A DNA stretch of 9,813 bases, from assembly GCA_039933635.1 (NCBI GenBank), contig JBDTNQ010000134.1, positions 1 to 9,813 of the forward strand. The letters run 5' to 3'. The DNA is from JBDTNQ01 sp039933635. Its GTDB lineage: Bacteria > Acidobacteriota > Vicinamibacteria > Vicinamibacterales > SCN-69-37. Numbering within the stretch: the first letter of the stretch is position 1; every line of letters starts with the position of its first letter. A program made the position numbers and the translations under genes. The notes below the pieces were generated by a model that saw only the letters and a program-made list of their open reading frames with translations, did no database searches and was not told the DNA's origin. Positions 1-7,250 of this stretch are shown piece after piece.

Positions 1-171
1 GCCGCAGTCTATCATATATGTGTATTCTATTTACGTATATGCGACGCCGGTCGGGAAGCATCGCGCTGGATTCGAGGACATCGTGATCGACCATCGACCA
101 GGGTTCTTCACATTCCGCGCGCGTTCCGCACGCGTCATCGGTGTGTCCGACCGGCGCGCCCATGACGCGCC

Positions 172-684
172 ATGATCATCTTTACGATCGGACACTCCAC
201 TCGTCCGATCGGCACATTCATCCGCCTGCTGAAGGCGCACGGCGTGCAGCGCGTGATCGACGTGCGTACGATTCCGAGGTCGGCGCACAACCCACAGTTC
301 AACCGGGATCAATTGTCGCGAGCACTGCACAGTGCGCGCCTGCACTATCGGCATATGCTGGGGCTCGGCGGCTTACGGCATCCACGCCGAGATTCGATCA
401 ACACCGCATGGCGGAATGCGGGGTTCCGTGGATACGCGGACTACATGCAGACACCCGCGTACGCGGAGACCCTCGATCGCTGCGTGGCCTATGCGAGGAT
501 AGAGTCCGTCGCCCTGATGTGTGCGGAGGCCGTGCCGTGGCGCTGTCATCGCTCCCTGATCGCGGATTCGCTGGTCGTCAGGGGAATCGACGTGCGAGAA
601 ATCACGAGCGGCCTTCAGGCGCGACCTCACGTCTTGACGCCGTGGGCCCGCGTATGCGGCACGCACATCACGTATCCGGGGTGA
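172..684 (+). CDS. DUF488 family protein
   Basis: A 170-residue protein of the DUF488 family, soluble and presumably cytoplasmic; its biochemical role is not established. The N-terminus MIIFTIGHSTRP is the family's usual start, which supports this ATG although no good Shine-Dalgarno precedes it. Other family marks are DVR at residues 30-32, LGG at 65-67, FRGYADYM at 85-92 and the cysteine motif CAEAVPWRCHRS at 117-128, whose two cysteines and His are the likely functional centre. Length is normal for the short DUF488 form. The gene is monocistronic here and converges on the oxidase operon, with only 30 bases between the two stop codons and no obvious terminator hairpin. The 171 bases upstream hold no gene; an AT-rich patch at about 10-43 could contain the promoter, but I cannot assign its boxes. 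Confidence 0.9.
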   Translation: MIIFTIGHSTRPIGTFIRLLKAHGVQRVIDVRTIPRSAHNPQFNRDQLSRALHSARLHYRHMLGLGGLRHPRRDSINTAWRNAGFRGYADYMQTPAYAETLDRCVAYARIESVALMCAEAVPWRCHRSLIADSLVVRGIDVREITSGLQARPHVLTPWARVCGTHITYPG

Positions 685-714
685 GTCAGTCGGCTGCGTT
701 CTACGAGTGCATGG

Positions 715-1623
715 TCACTTGCGCAACCTGGCCACGTCAGCGGCATTGACGAGGGGCGCCACGTTACCCCAACTCGTTCGCTCATGATTGACGATGGCGG
801 CGAGGTCGGCGTCGTTCAGGATGTCCTTGAAAGCCGGCATCGGGGACGCGTAATTGACGCCGCCGATGACTGAGCCCGTCTTGCCGTTAAGGATGGTCGT
901 GACGTGTCCGGTGGGATCGACGTCGTTGACCAGTGGATCGCCGGCCAAGGGAGGGAATACTCCCGGCAGACCTTGGCCGGTGGGCTGGTGGCACGCGGCG
1001 CAGTTGGTGGAGAAGAGTGCGCTCCCTCGGGCCGCGTCCGCGGCGCTCACGGCTGCGGTGCGCGAGGCCGTCCCGCCGACGCCCGTCCCGGTCGTTGCGG
1101 GTAACGCGGCGGCGGCCGCCGCTTCGGCGGGACTGGGCGATCCGGATCGAGCGAACGAGCCGTACGTCGGCGTGCGAGCGAAGTTGTCCGGGGGAGACCA
1201 TTGCTGCGCGCCGTAGAAGAGCCCGAACGCGACCGCGAGAATCAGCGACACCCAGGCCCATGTTGGCGTCGGCGCCGGCGTCTCAGCCTGGGACGGCTCC
1301 CAGTCAATCGCGGAAGTTCCGCCGTAGGCGTTGACGATGATGGGGATCTTGCCGTCGAGGACGTCGTGCTGCTGGAGGCCGGAGATCGCGATGCCCGGAC
1401 CGTTGCGGACGGTGAAGTCGACCGTGCGGACGCCCTTTACGCCGTGGGCGTCGTAAGCCTCGATCCGCATGACGTGCGGTCCGTCGTCCATCCGGGACGT
1501 ATCCAACTCAAAGCTCAAGGGCGGCGTCGTGCTGAGCAAGGGCTGCGCGGCGCCATCCACAAAGATGTCGACACGCCTCCGTGGCGTGTCGCGGATGGTG
1601 TCGTCTCGCGGTTCGTCGGTCAT
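715..1623 (-). CDS. ccoP: cbb3-type oxidase subunit III-position cytochrome c with N-terminal Ig-like domain
   Basis: A 302-residue membrane-anchored cytochrome c in the CcoP position, expected to pass electrons to the CcoNO core. Residues about 18-100 look like a bacterial Ig-like beta-sandwich (VDIFVDG, then DDGPHVMRIEAYDAHG, then VDFTV). One transmembrane helix follows at about 121-139, then a low-complexity Ala/Ser/Gly linker at 140-195 and a class I cytochrome c domain. That domain has the haem motif C208-A-A-C211-H212 and a probable axial Met262 in ASPMPAF. Classical CcoP has two haem motifs; only one is present here. The ATG at 1623 overlaps the stop of the preceding gene by 4 bases (ATGA), with GGAG about 6 bases upstream. 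The frame stays open far upstream, but that part is a shadow of ccoO. If orientation follows classical CcoP, the Ig-like domain would be cytoplasmic, which is odd. The symbol is assigned by position and haem domain. Confidence 0.85.
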   Translation of the reverse strand: MTDEPRDDTIRDTPRRRVDIFVDGAAQPLLSTTPPLSFELDTSRMDDGPHVMRIEAYDAHGVKGVRTVDFTVRNGPGIAISGLQQHDVLDGKIPIIVNAYGGTSAIDWEPSQAETPAPTPTWAWVSLILAVAFGLFYGAQQWSPPDNFARTPTYGSFARSGSPSPAEAAAAAALPATTGTGVGGTASRTAAVSAADAARGSALFSTNCAACHQPTGQGLPGVFPPLAGDPLVNDVDPTGHVTTILNGKTGSVIGGVNYASPMPAFKDILNDADLAAIVNHERTSWGNVAPLVNAADVARLRK

Positions 1624-1883
1624 TGGGACTCCCCGCGTCCGTCCTCGAGGATGCGGTATTTGACGTGTTCCGCGCTCCTCTCTCCCGGACGGATGAGATA
1701 TAGCAGCGAGTAGATCGTCGTCACGATCACGACGCCGCCGCCGAGGACGACCAGTGTCATATCGAGCGGGCCGTGAGTGGGGGACGTCATCGCATGAGGC
1801 GTCATCGACTGCGAGAATTCCCGAGCTGATTCCGCCGCGGTGACCACCTGCTGCGCCACGATGAACAGTCGTGAGGTCAGCAT
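1620..1883 (-). CDS. small single-span membrane protein in the CcoQ position of the cbb3 operon
   Basis: An 87-residue protein with one strong transmembrane helix at about 42-65, followed by a charged tail YLIRPGERSAEHVKYRILED that should lie in the cytoplasm. In cbb3 operons the small CcoQ/FixQ peptide sits between ccoO and ccoP and affects assembly or stability of the complex. This gene has that position and size class but is longer than usual CcoQ (about 50-75 residues), so I assign it by context only. Its ATG overlaps the ccoO stop by one base (TGATG), with GGAGG about 9 bases upstream. Its stop overlaps the next ATG by 4 bases. A later Met (residue 27 or 32) could be the real start and would leave the helix intact. 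Confidence 0.75.
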   Translation of the reverse strand: MLTSRLFIVAQQVVTAAESAREFSQSMTPHAMTSPTHGPLDMTLVVLGGGVVIVTTIYSLLYLIRPGERSAEHVKYRILEDGRGESQ

Positions 1884-2503
1884 CAGTGCCCGCCTCCGTA
1901 GCCTTCAATCGGCACCTGGCGCAGCCCAAGCAGGTAGGCCACGAGCGCCTGTCCGCGCGCGTTCGGTACGACGACACCCCTGTTCGGCGCGTAAGGTTTC
2001 GGCACGGGCACGACTGGTGCACCGTCCACGGCCGCGGCCTTGACGTCGAACAGCCACGGGAAGGCCGGCATGACCGAACCGCTGACGACAGAGCGGGGAT
2101 TGTAGAGGTGCAGGTATTGCCACACGTCGCTGGCCTGGCGGGCGCCGACGTTCGAGAGGTCGGGCCCGGTGCGTTCGCTGCCGAGCACGGCCGGAGCGTA
2201 CGGGTGCCACACGCCGCTCGGCTGCACGTAGGCGTAGTCACCAGGCGCGGACGGCCGTCCCCATACCGCATCCATTTCGAGGGGCCGCACCTGCTGCGTA
2301 TGACAGGCGACGCACCCTTCAGAGACGTACACCTGGAGTCCGGCTCTTTGGAGCGCAGTGGGAGGCACCGCACCCTGCAGCGGCTGCGAATGGCGCTGAA
2401 CCCAGATCGCCGGGCCGATGCCCACGAGGAAGGCAAGTCCGATGAAGCCGAAGAAGGCCACGCCGAAGAGCAGCCAGTGGTTCTTCCCGAAGTCGAGCGT
2501 CAT
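1883..2503 (-). CDS. ccoO: cbb3-type cytochrome c oxidase subunit II (monohaem cytochrome c)
   Basis: A 206-residue CcoO/FixO-type subunit that carries electrons to CcoN. An N-terminal transmembrane helix at about 9-35 anchors a periplasmic cytochrome c domain. The haem motif is C64-V-A-C67-H68, followed by the CcoO signature HTQQVRPLEMDAVWGRPS, and the likely axial Met145 lies in SVMPAFPWLF. RTGPDLSNVG at 111-120 and DVWQYLHLYNPRSVV at 126-140 are also CcoO-typical. The start at 2503 is fixed by a GGAGG 4-5 bases upstream and by a 4-base overlap (ATGA) with the ccoN stop. The frame remains open upstream through ccoN; that extension is a shadow. The ending GYGGGH is followed directly by the CcoQ-position gene. 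Confidence 0.93.
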   Translation of the reverse strand: MTLDFGKNHWLLFGVAFFGFIGLAFLVGIGPAIWVQRHSQPLQGAVPPTALQRAGLQVYVSEGCVACHTQQVRPLEMDAVWGRPSAPGDYAYVQPSGVWHPYAPAVLGSERTGPDLSNVGARQASDVWQYLHLYNPRSVVSGSVMPAFPWLFDVKAAAVDGAPVVPVPKPYAPNRGVVVPNARGQALVAYLLGLRQVPIEGYGGGH

Positions 2504-3924
2504 ACGGCCTCCACGATAGACGCGCGGGCACGCGGCCGCATCGTCCACACGTTCCAGGCGAAGACAAGGTGGGACAGGAACATCAATGTGCCGCCGACGG
2601 CCCTCCAGAGCCAGAAGGGCAGCATGTCGGTAACCGATTGAATGAACGCATGGCCGGCGATCCAGTTCCGGCCCTGCATGGTGCCGCCCACCATCAGGGC
2701 GACGCTGTACATGAGGTAGCCGATCAGTGCGAACCAGAAGTGGATGCCTACGAAGACCGCGGTCGGCTCCCGTCCCGTCATCCGCGGCACCAGTCCATAC
2801 ACGGTGCCCCAGATCAGAAATGCCACGAAGCCGTACATCGTCAGGTGCGAATGCGCGACGGTGTAGTTGGTGAAGTGCCACAGCGCCTGGAACGACCGAA
2901 ACGCCTCCAGCGTGCCTTGGAAGGAGAATAAGAAGTAGGCCAGTACGCCGGCCAGGATGAACGGCAGACTGTAGCTGCGTCCGATGGCGTGGCGCGACCC
3001 GCGCATGGTCAGCAGGAAATTGCCTGTGCCGGCGACGAGGGTCACCACCATGCCGACGCTGAAGATGATGGCCACGGTCTGCAACCACCAGGGGATCGGT
3101 GCGAAGACAAAATGATGCGCGCCGATCATGGTGTAGAACACCATCTGCGTCCAGAACGCCAGGACGCCCAGCGAGTAGGAGTAGATGGGCTTGTTGAGAA
3201 GCCGGGGTAGCGTGTAATAGGTCAGGCCAAGGACGATGGGCGTGAACCACATACCCACACCCATGTGCATGTAGAACCCCTGGATGACCGTCTCGCTGAT
3301 GCCGTTCTGTTGGTACCACGGCAGGTACGCAATGACGAGCAGCGCGATGGTCCACAGCAAACCGCCCATGATGTACCAGTTCGAGATGTAGATCTCGTCG
3401 AGGTTACGTGTGGCGATCGTACGCATCAGGTTGTACGCGACGAGCACGACGCCCGTCGCGAAGACGGCCTGCACGGGCCAGATGTACTCACGGTACTCCT
3501 GGCCGCCGTTGTTGATGCCGCTCATGAGCAGCACGTCGCCCACCAGTACCGACGCGTTGATCAGCGCGAGGCTGAGGTATGCCAATGGAAAGCTGAATAG
3601 CCTGCGCCGGCTGGTCTTCGGCACCACGTAGAGCGACATGCCGATCATCGCCAGGCTCGACCAGCCCCAGAACACCGTGTTGGTGTGGACGGGCCGCAGT
3701 CGACCGAAGCTCAGCCAGGAGACGTGGTCGATGTCGGGCGCGACGAACTTGATGCCCAGGTACTCGCCCACGAGCGTGCCGAGCACCAGCCAGACCGTCG
3801 CCGAGCCCACGTAGTTGAACACCAGCCGCACCCAGGCGGTGTCGGTGTCGGCTACCGGCTCGACGCGGGCCTTCTGGGCCGCAAGCGGGCGAACGATCGC
3901 CGCGGGAAACGTCGCTTCAACCAT
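2500..3924 (-). CDS. ccoN: cbb3-type cytochrome c oxidase subunit I (catalytic)
   Basis: A 474-residue polytopic membrane protein (about 12 helices), the haem b / haem b3-CuB core that reduces oxygen to water and pumps protons. All ligands expected from the Pseudomonas stutzeri CcoN structure are present. His80 is a ligand of low-spin haem b; His220, His270 and His271 bind CuB; Tyr264 is the cross-linked tyrosine; His358 binds haem b3 and His360 haem b. The spacings from His220 to Tyr264, His270 and His358 (44, 50 and 138 residues) match that protein. The YSYSL segment at 248-252 is also typical. The ATG at 3924 has AGGAG about 12 bases upstream. It is 38 bases downstream of the HAD-HerA gene, so an internal promoter is possible, but I see no FNR-type box (TTGAT-N4-ATCAA) in that gap. 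This is a proton-pumping, high-oxygen-affinity oxidase by family knowledge. Confidence 0.96.
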   Translation of the reverse strand: MVEATFPAAIVRPLAAQKARVEPVADTDTAWVRLVFNYVGSATVWLVLGTLVGEYLGIKFVAPDIDHVSWLSFGRLRPVHTNTVFWGWSSLAMIGMSLYVVPKTSRRRLFSFPLAYLSLALINASVLVGDVLLMSGINNGGQEYREYIWPVQAVFATGVVLVAYNLMRTIATRNLDEIYISNWYIMGGLLWTIALLVIAYLPWYQQNGISETVIQGFYMHMGVGMWFTPIVLGLTYYTLPRLLNKPIYSYSLGVLAFWTQMVFYTMIGAHHFVFAPIPWWLQTVAIIFSVGMVVTLVAGTGNFLLTMRGSRHAIGRSYSLPFILAGVLAYFLFSFQGTLEAFRSFQALWHFTNYTVAHSHLTMYGFVAFLIWGTVYGLVPRMTGREPTAVFVGIHFWFALIGYLMYSVALMVGGTMQGRNWIAGHAFIQSVTDMLPFWLWRAVGGTLMFLSHLVFAWNVWTMRPRARASIVEAV

Positions 3925-3962
3925 AGTGCGTGTGAACTCCTGAATGTGTCGGAACGTTTACC

Positions 3963-5711
3963 TCAAAATGGCGGCTGCGCCGAGAATCCGCCAGGATCGA
4001 CCGTCTCATATCGTACGCCGATCGCGTTAATGATGGACTCTCGAATATCGACGACGGATTCGAGCCGATGGCGGTTTTCCAAGCCGCGGATCTCGGCTCC
4101 GAGTACGTGATCGCCGAAAACATCGGTGAGCCACCGGGAGAAGTCATGGCGACGTAAATGACCGTCAATCGTCTCGCGCCCAGCGGCGGCGAGTCCCGAA
4201 ATCAGATCGTTGAGCGTTGCGGCTCGCGTGCCGACGGACGCACCCTTCTCTGTAAAAACAAAGGCTCGACTGGACGGTACCGGGACATCGATGTACTTCG
4301 ACCGATGTCGAACATGAGACGTCAGGCGTGTGGCGAGGTCGAATGGCTGCGCGACGACGCGAGCCTCGCTGATCTCGGAGAACAGGACGGCGCGTCCCGC
4401 CGGTAGCCGGTCAATGTCGTCGGGTAAGGCGGCCGGAGCGACGGCTGCCTGTAACCATTGAAGTTCTCGCGGATCCGTCTGTCTGGTGACGACGATGGCC
4501 TCAGTTGCGGACAGGACATTTGGGTGCAAGCCTGACACGCGGTATGTCACGAACGTGTAGCCGCCGAGGGCGAGATCAAGTTCCCGGACGAGGTCCGGAT
4601 CCTGCAGGAAATAGTGCGCCTCGTCGAGCACGATGCGGTGTGGCAACCCAGTGAGATTTCGAAGTCGGGCAAGGGTCGGCAGAAGAGCACGCACGTAGTC
4701 GACTTTGTCGGCGTGGCACAGTTGCGACAAATCGATCACCCCACTGGCGTCGGGGTGACGGAATGCCTTCAGAATCGCGCGAGGTGTTGGTGCAGGATCG
4801 TCGCCGCCGAAAATGGTCACTCCCGGCAAGGACTCAAGGGCGCGATAGTCACCTTCCGGATCGATGACGCAGACCGCATAGCGCTGCAGAATAAGTCGCT
4901 CCGCCAGCAGCCCCGCCGCCCATGATTTCCCAGACTTTGGCTCGCCGGTCACCAGCACATTCCTACCTCGGACCACCAGACTGACGGCATGGTCTCCGTC
5001 GCTCCGGCCCATGAGCACGCGCCGCCGCCCCCTCCCAGAACGCCACATCAGGGGTTTCGCGAGTACACGACGCAGGTAGCGCGCGACGGCCGCTGGGCCA
5101 TCGCCATCAATGACCTCGTCCGCGATCTCTTTCAGACTGGTGCTCGCCCATTGAACGGCCGCCCCGACCTCACATACCCGCAGTAGTTCGTGATCATTCT
5201 CCGCATCGCCAATTCCCAGCGTGTTGTGCAAGGAGAGACGCAACATCGCGAGGCCATCACGCAGACCCGTCGCCTTGTTGATCCCTTGCGGTAGCACCAT
5301 GACGCGACCCCGATTGAACGCCAGTACAAGCGGGAGTTCGAGGTCCCTGATGGTCTGCAGAATCAATTCCGCGAATCGCGCGTCCGATTCAACGACGCAT
5401 TCACCCCCCGCGAACGGTACTCCCCGCTGTTTCAGGGCCTCCAAGAAGCGCGGTGCCGGCGGCGAGCCGAATGCGGTGGAGTGACCTGTTCCTGGGATCG
5501 CGAACACAGCTCCGTTCTCCGCAATCACCGCGTCCACGCATCGAAGATCCCCAGCGACGGCGCGCAAGTCGGATAATCGTCTGCCGGTCACAATGACGAC
5601 GGAGATCCCGCGCTGTCGCAGTTCACCAATGACGGCGGGCATCTCGTCATGCAGAAGCCCGTTTTCTGCAATAGTCCCGTCATAGTCCAAGGCGACGACC
5701 GACAGTTTCAT
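3963..5711 (-). CDS. HAD phosphatase / HerA-type ATPase / DUF5752-like fusion protein
   Basis: A 582-residue, probably cytoplasmic protein with three parts. Residues 1-215 are a HAD superfamily (Cof/phosphoglycolate phosphatase-like) hydrolase: D9-Y-D11-G-T13 nucleophile motif, Thr42 in VIVTGRR, Lys146 in INKATGL, and acidic motif GDAEND at 168-173. Residues about 235-460 are a HerA/VirB4-like (DUF87) P-loop ATPase: Walker A GEPKSGKSW at 256-264, the HerA-typical DPEGDY at 284-289, and Walker B IVLDEAH at 360-366. Residues about 482-567 resemble DUF5752 (ETIDGHLRRHDFSRWL). Both catalytic centres look intact. The start MKLSVVALDYDGT is typical for HAD proteins and overlaps the stress-protein stop by 4 bases (ATGA); the open frame upstream of it is a shadow of that gene. 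Substrate and role are unknown. Phosphatase and motor-ATPase activities are family-level predictions. Its place ahead of ccoN suggests co-expression with the oxidase, not a role within the enzyme. Confidence 0.88.
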   Translation of the reverse strand: MKLSVVALDYDGTIAENGLLHDEMPAVIGELRQRGISVVIVTGRRLSDLRAVAGDLRCVDAVIAENGAVFAIPGTGHSTAFGSPPAPRFLEALKQRGVPFAGGECVVESDARFAELILQTIRDLELPLVLAFNRGRVMVLPQGINKATGLRDGLAMLRLSLHNTLGIGDAENDHELLRVCEVGAAVQWASTSLKEIADEVIDGDGPAAVARYLRRVLAKPLMWRSGRGRRRVLMGRSDGDHAVSLVVRGRNVLVTGEPKSGKSWAAGLLAERLILQRYAVCVIDPEGDYRALESLPGVTIFGGDDPAPTPRAILKAFRHPDASGVIDLSQLCHADKVDYVRALLPTLARLRNLTGLPHRIVLDEAHYFLQDPDLVRELDLALGGYTFVTYRVSGLHPNVLSATEAIVVTRQTDPRELQWLQAAVAPAALPDDIDRLPAGRAVLFSEISEARVVAQPFDLATRLTSHVRHRSKYIDVPVPSSRAFVFTEKGASVGTRAATLNDLISGLAAAGRETIDGHLRRHDFSRWLTDVFGDHVLGAEIRGLENRHRLESVVDIRESIINAIGVRYETVDPGGFSAQPPF

Positions 5712-6718
5712 GACGCCCGACCTTCGATCAATCGCGGAGACACTGCAGCGATCAACTGCGGGATCTCCTCTGGTTTGTCTGGAGGTTTCGCCGCATGGTC
5801 CTTGCTCCTTCGCTGGACTTGTCGTGTCGGCCAGCGAAATGCCTGGGTTGTGGCCTGCCCGCGCGGTGGCAGGACAAGCACGGAGCACAGGGTCTGTCGT
5901 CTGACGCGCTCGACAATTGATCCAAACACCCGTCTTCGCAGCGCTCCGCGCGCCGACCTGCGCATGACGACCACATCAGCCCTCAGATCGGACGCGAGTC
6001 GGACGATCTCCTCAGACGGATTACCTGCGACGAGCTTCGGTGGCATCGCGCCGACGCTGACGGCCGACGGAGTCGTACGTTCCAGGTCAAGCCAAGCCGC
6101 ACGTAGGTACAGACGACGCGCGTCCCAGTCGGAGAAGTACCATGTGGGATCGCCCACGTCGCGCGCGGACGCGCCTCGAAATACGTGGAGCAGCGTGACG
6201 TGGCCCTGGCTCCACAACGCCACGCGCACGGCTTGCTCGAGCGCCGGCATTGCCGAAGGTGTGAGATCGGTCGGGCACAGCACGACTCTGAAGTCCGAGG
6301 CTTTCCGCGTGTCCGCCCCAGTCGGCACGACCAGGACGGGCACTGTGCAACCGCGGATGACGCGCGCCGACACGGAACCACTCCAGAACCGAAGAAAGCG
6401 ACGACTGCGCTGACGCGTTCCCAACACAATCAGGTCAAATGGTTTGTCACGCGCGATTTCTAGAATCACGGTCGCGGCAACCCCGTGTCGAAGAGTCAGC
6501 AGTAGCTGAACGCCAGCGGACGCTGCCATTTGTCGCATCCTGGCTAGCGTCATCGCCCTCTCTCGCAATGTCGCGTCGGATTGATCCTCCGGAGACGTCA
6601 CGTTCAGAATCGTCAGGTGGGCATCTTGTCCACACGTCAGGGCGATGGCGTTATTGAAGACGTTGTCGGTGCCCGGCAAAAAATCGACGGCACACAGGAC
6701 GCGAAATGAGTTCGTCAT
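5708..6718 (-). CDS. tandem-domain universal stress protein (UspA family)
   Basis: A 336-residue cytoplasmic protein with two Usp domains: residues 4-133 (FRVLCAVDF to VPVLVVPTG) and 143-285 (FRVVLCPTDL to CSVLVLPPR). Each ends in a Usp nucleotide-loop pattern, GTRQRSRRF with GSVS at 114-117 and RSARGALRRR with GS at 266-267. The first glycine pattern of domain 2 is degenerate, so ATP binding may be confined to domain 1. A basic, low-complexity tail of about 50 residues follows (WPTRQVQRRSKDHAAKPP), which is unusual for the family. The ATG at 6718 is chosen because MTNSFRVLCAVDF is the usual start; the Shine-Dalgarno is weak and the frame is open upstream. This is the first gene of the minus-strand operon that ends with ccoP. 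Usp genes are often induced by low oxygen or stress, which fits the oxidase link. Confidence 0.9.
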   Translation of the reverse strand: MTNSFRVLCAVDFLPGTDNVFNNAIALTCGQDAHLTILNVTSPEDQSDATLRERAMTLARMRQMAASAGVQLLLTLRHGVAATVILEIARDKPFDLIVLGTRQRSRRFLRFWSGSVSARVIRGCTVPVLVVPTGADTRKASDFRVVLCPTDLTPSAMPALEQAVRVALWSQGHVTLLHVFRGASARDVGDPTWYFSDWDARRLYLRAAWLDLERTTPSAVSVGAMPPKLVAGNPSEEIVRLASDLRADVVVMRRSARGALRRRVFGSIVERVRRQTLCSVLVLPPRGQATTQAFRWPTRQVQRRSKDHAAKPPDKPEEIPQLIAAVSPRLIEGRAS

Positions 6719-6873
6719 GGTGATGAGTCCGAGCCCATGTGCCTGCCACTTGCATGCGGTGACGGCGCTCTGGCTGTAAGCAGTTAGCAAGAGATGCGCC
6801 CAGAGGGCCTGGACGAATCGCTTCGTCGGTGTTGGAGTTTGGCCGTAAGCGTTGCGTCTCACGAACTATCGGG

Positions 6874-6908
6874 CTTTCAGAGTGAAATACAACCGCTCGA
6901 TCTGAAAG
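6874..6908. repeat. 8-bp perfect inverted repeat between divergent operons
   Basis: CTTTCAGA at 6874-6881 and its exact reverse complement TCTGAAAG at 6901-6908, separated by 19 bases. They lie in the 232-base gap between the stress-protein gene (minus) and higB (plus). Position and symmetry would suit an operator serving either gene. I could not place convincing -35/-10 boxes for either direction, and an 8-bp pair can arise by chance. Confidence 0.3.
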
Positions 6909-6950
6909 TTCGCCGTCGGACTCGCACGCGGTCTGCTACACGCCGGACGC

Positions 6951-7250
6951 GTGGACGGCGTGGTCGAGCAGTATTTGACGGCCCGTGTTGGTCACAAGGG
7001 CATGACGCCTGCACGGAAGCAGTACGAGGCGTGGCGGGCGATCGCGCAGGCCGCGCAATGGACGCAACCGGCCGACGTCAAGAGATCGCACCCGAAGGCC
7101 AGTATCCTCAAGAGCGGACGCGTGGTGTTCAATATCAAGGCGAACGATTTCCGTTTGATCTGCGTGGTGGACTATCGAACAGGCATCGTGATGATCCGGT
7201 TCTTTGGCTCGCACGCGGAGTATGACCAGATCGACGCGGAGGCAGTGTGA
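6951..7250 (+). CDS. higB: HigB-family type II toxin (probable mRNA interferase)
   Basis: A 99-residue protein matching the HigB toxin family, RelE-fold endoribonucleases that cut mRNA on the ribosome. Recognisable family stretches are YEAWRAIAQAAQWTQPADVK (25-44), the ASILKSGRVVFNIKANDFRL core (50-69), and IRFFGSHAEYDQIDAE near the C-terminus (82-97). Length is normal. The GTG at 6951 is the best start I can place: no ATG and no clear Shine-Dalgarno lies nearby, and an in-frame stop at 6903 bounds the alternatives. The family's usual MRxI beginning is not evident, so the N-terminus may be slightly altered. The stop overlaps the antitoxin ATG by one base (TGATG), the usual toxin-first HigBA order with translational coupling. 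The antitoxin frame is disrupted, so either this toxin is attenuated or the antitoxin is still made. Confidence 0.8.
   Translation: MDGVVEQYLTARVGHKGMTPARKQYEAWRAIAQAAQWTQPADVKRSHPKASILKSGRVVFNIKANDFRLICVVDYRTGIVMIRFFGSHAEYDQIDAEAV

Noticed and set aside
141..749. A 202-codon plus-strand frame overlapping the DUF488 gene
   Set aside because: It is a compositional shadow; the 172-684 frame has all the DUF488 motifs.
715..2436. A 573-codon minus-strand frame that could suggest a cytochrome c with a very long N-terminus
   Set aside because: The part upstream of 1623 is Arg/Ser/Pro-rich antisense-like shadow of ccoO and the CcoQ-position gene in another frame. The start at 1623 has a Shine-Dalgarno and an ATGA overlap.
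1883..3355. A 490-codon frame that would fuse extra sequence to the front of CcoO
   Set aside because: Residues before the Met at 2503 are a His/Arg-rich shadow of ccoN, while CcoO starts normally at MTLDFGKNHW.
3925..3962. An FNR/FixK-type box in front of ccoN
   Set aside because: I looked for TTGAT-N4-ATCAA here and in 6719-6950 and found no acceptable match.
5712..5888. An N-terminal extension of 59 residues on the HAD-HerA protein
   Set aside because: It overlaps the stress-protein gene in another frame and has no domain-like content; HAD proteins start close to the DxD motif, as at 5711.
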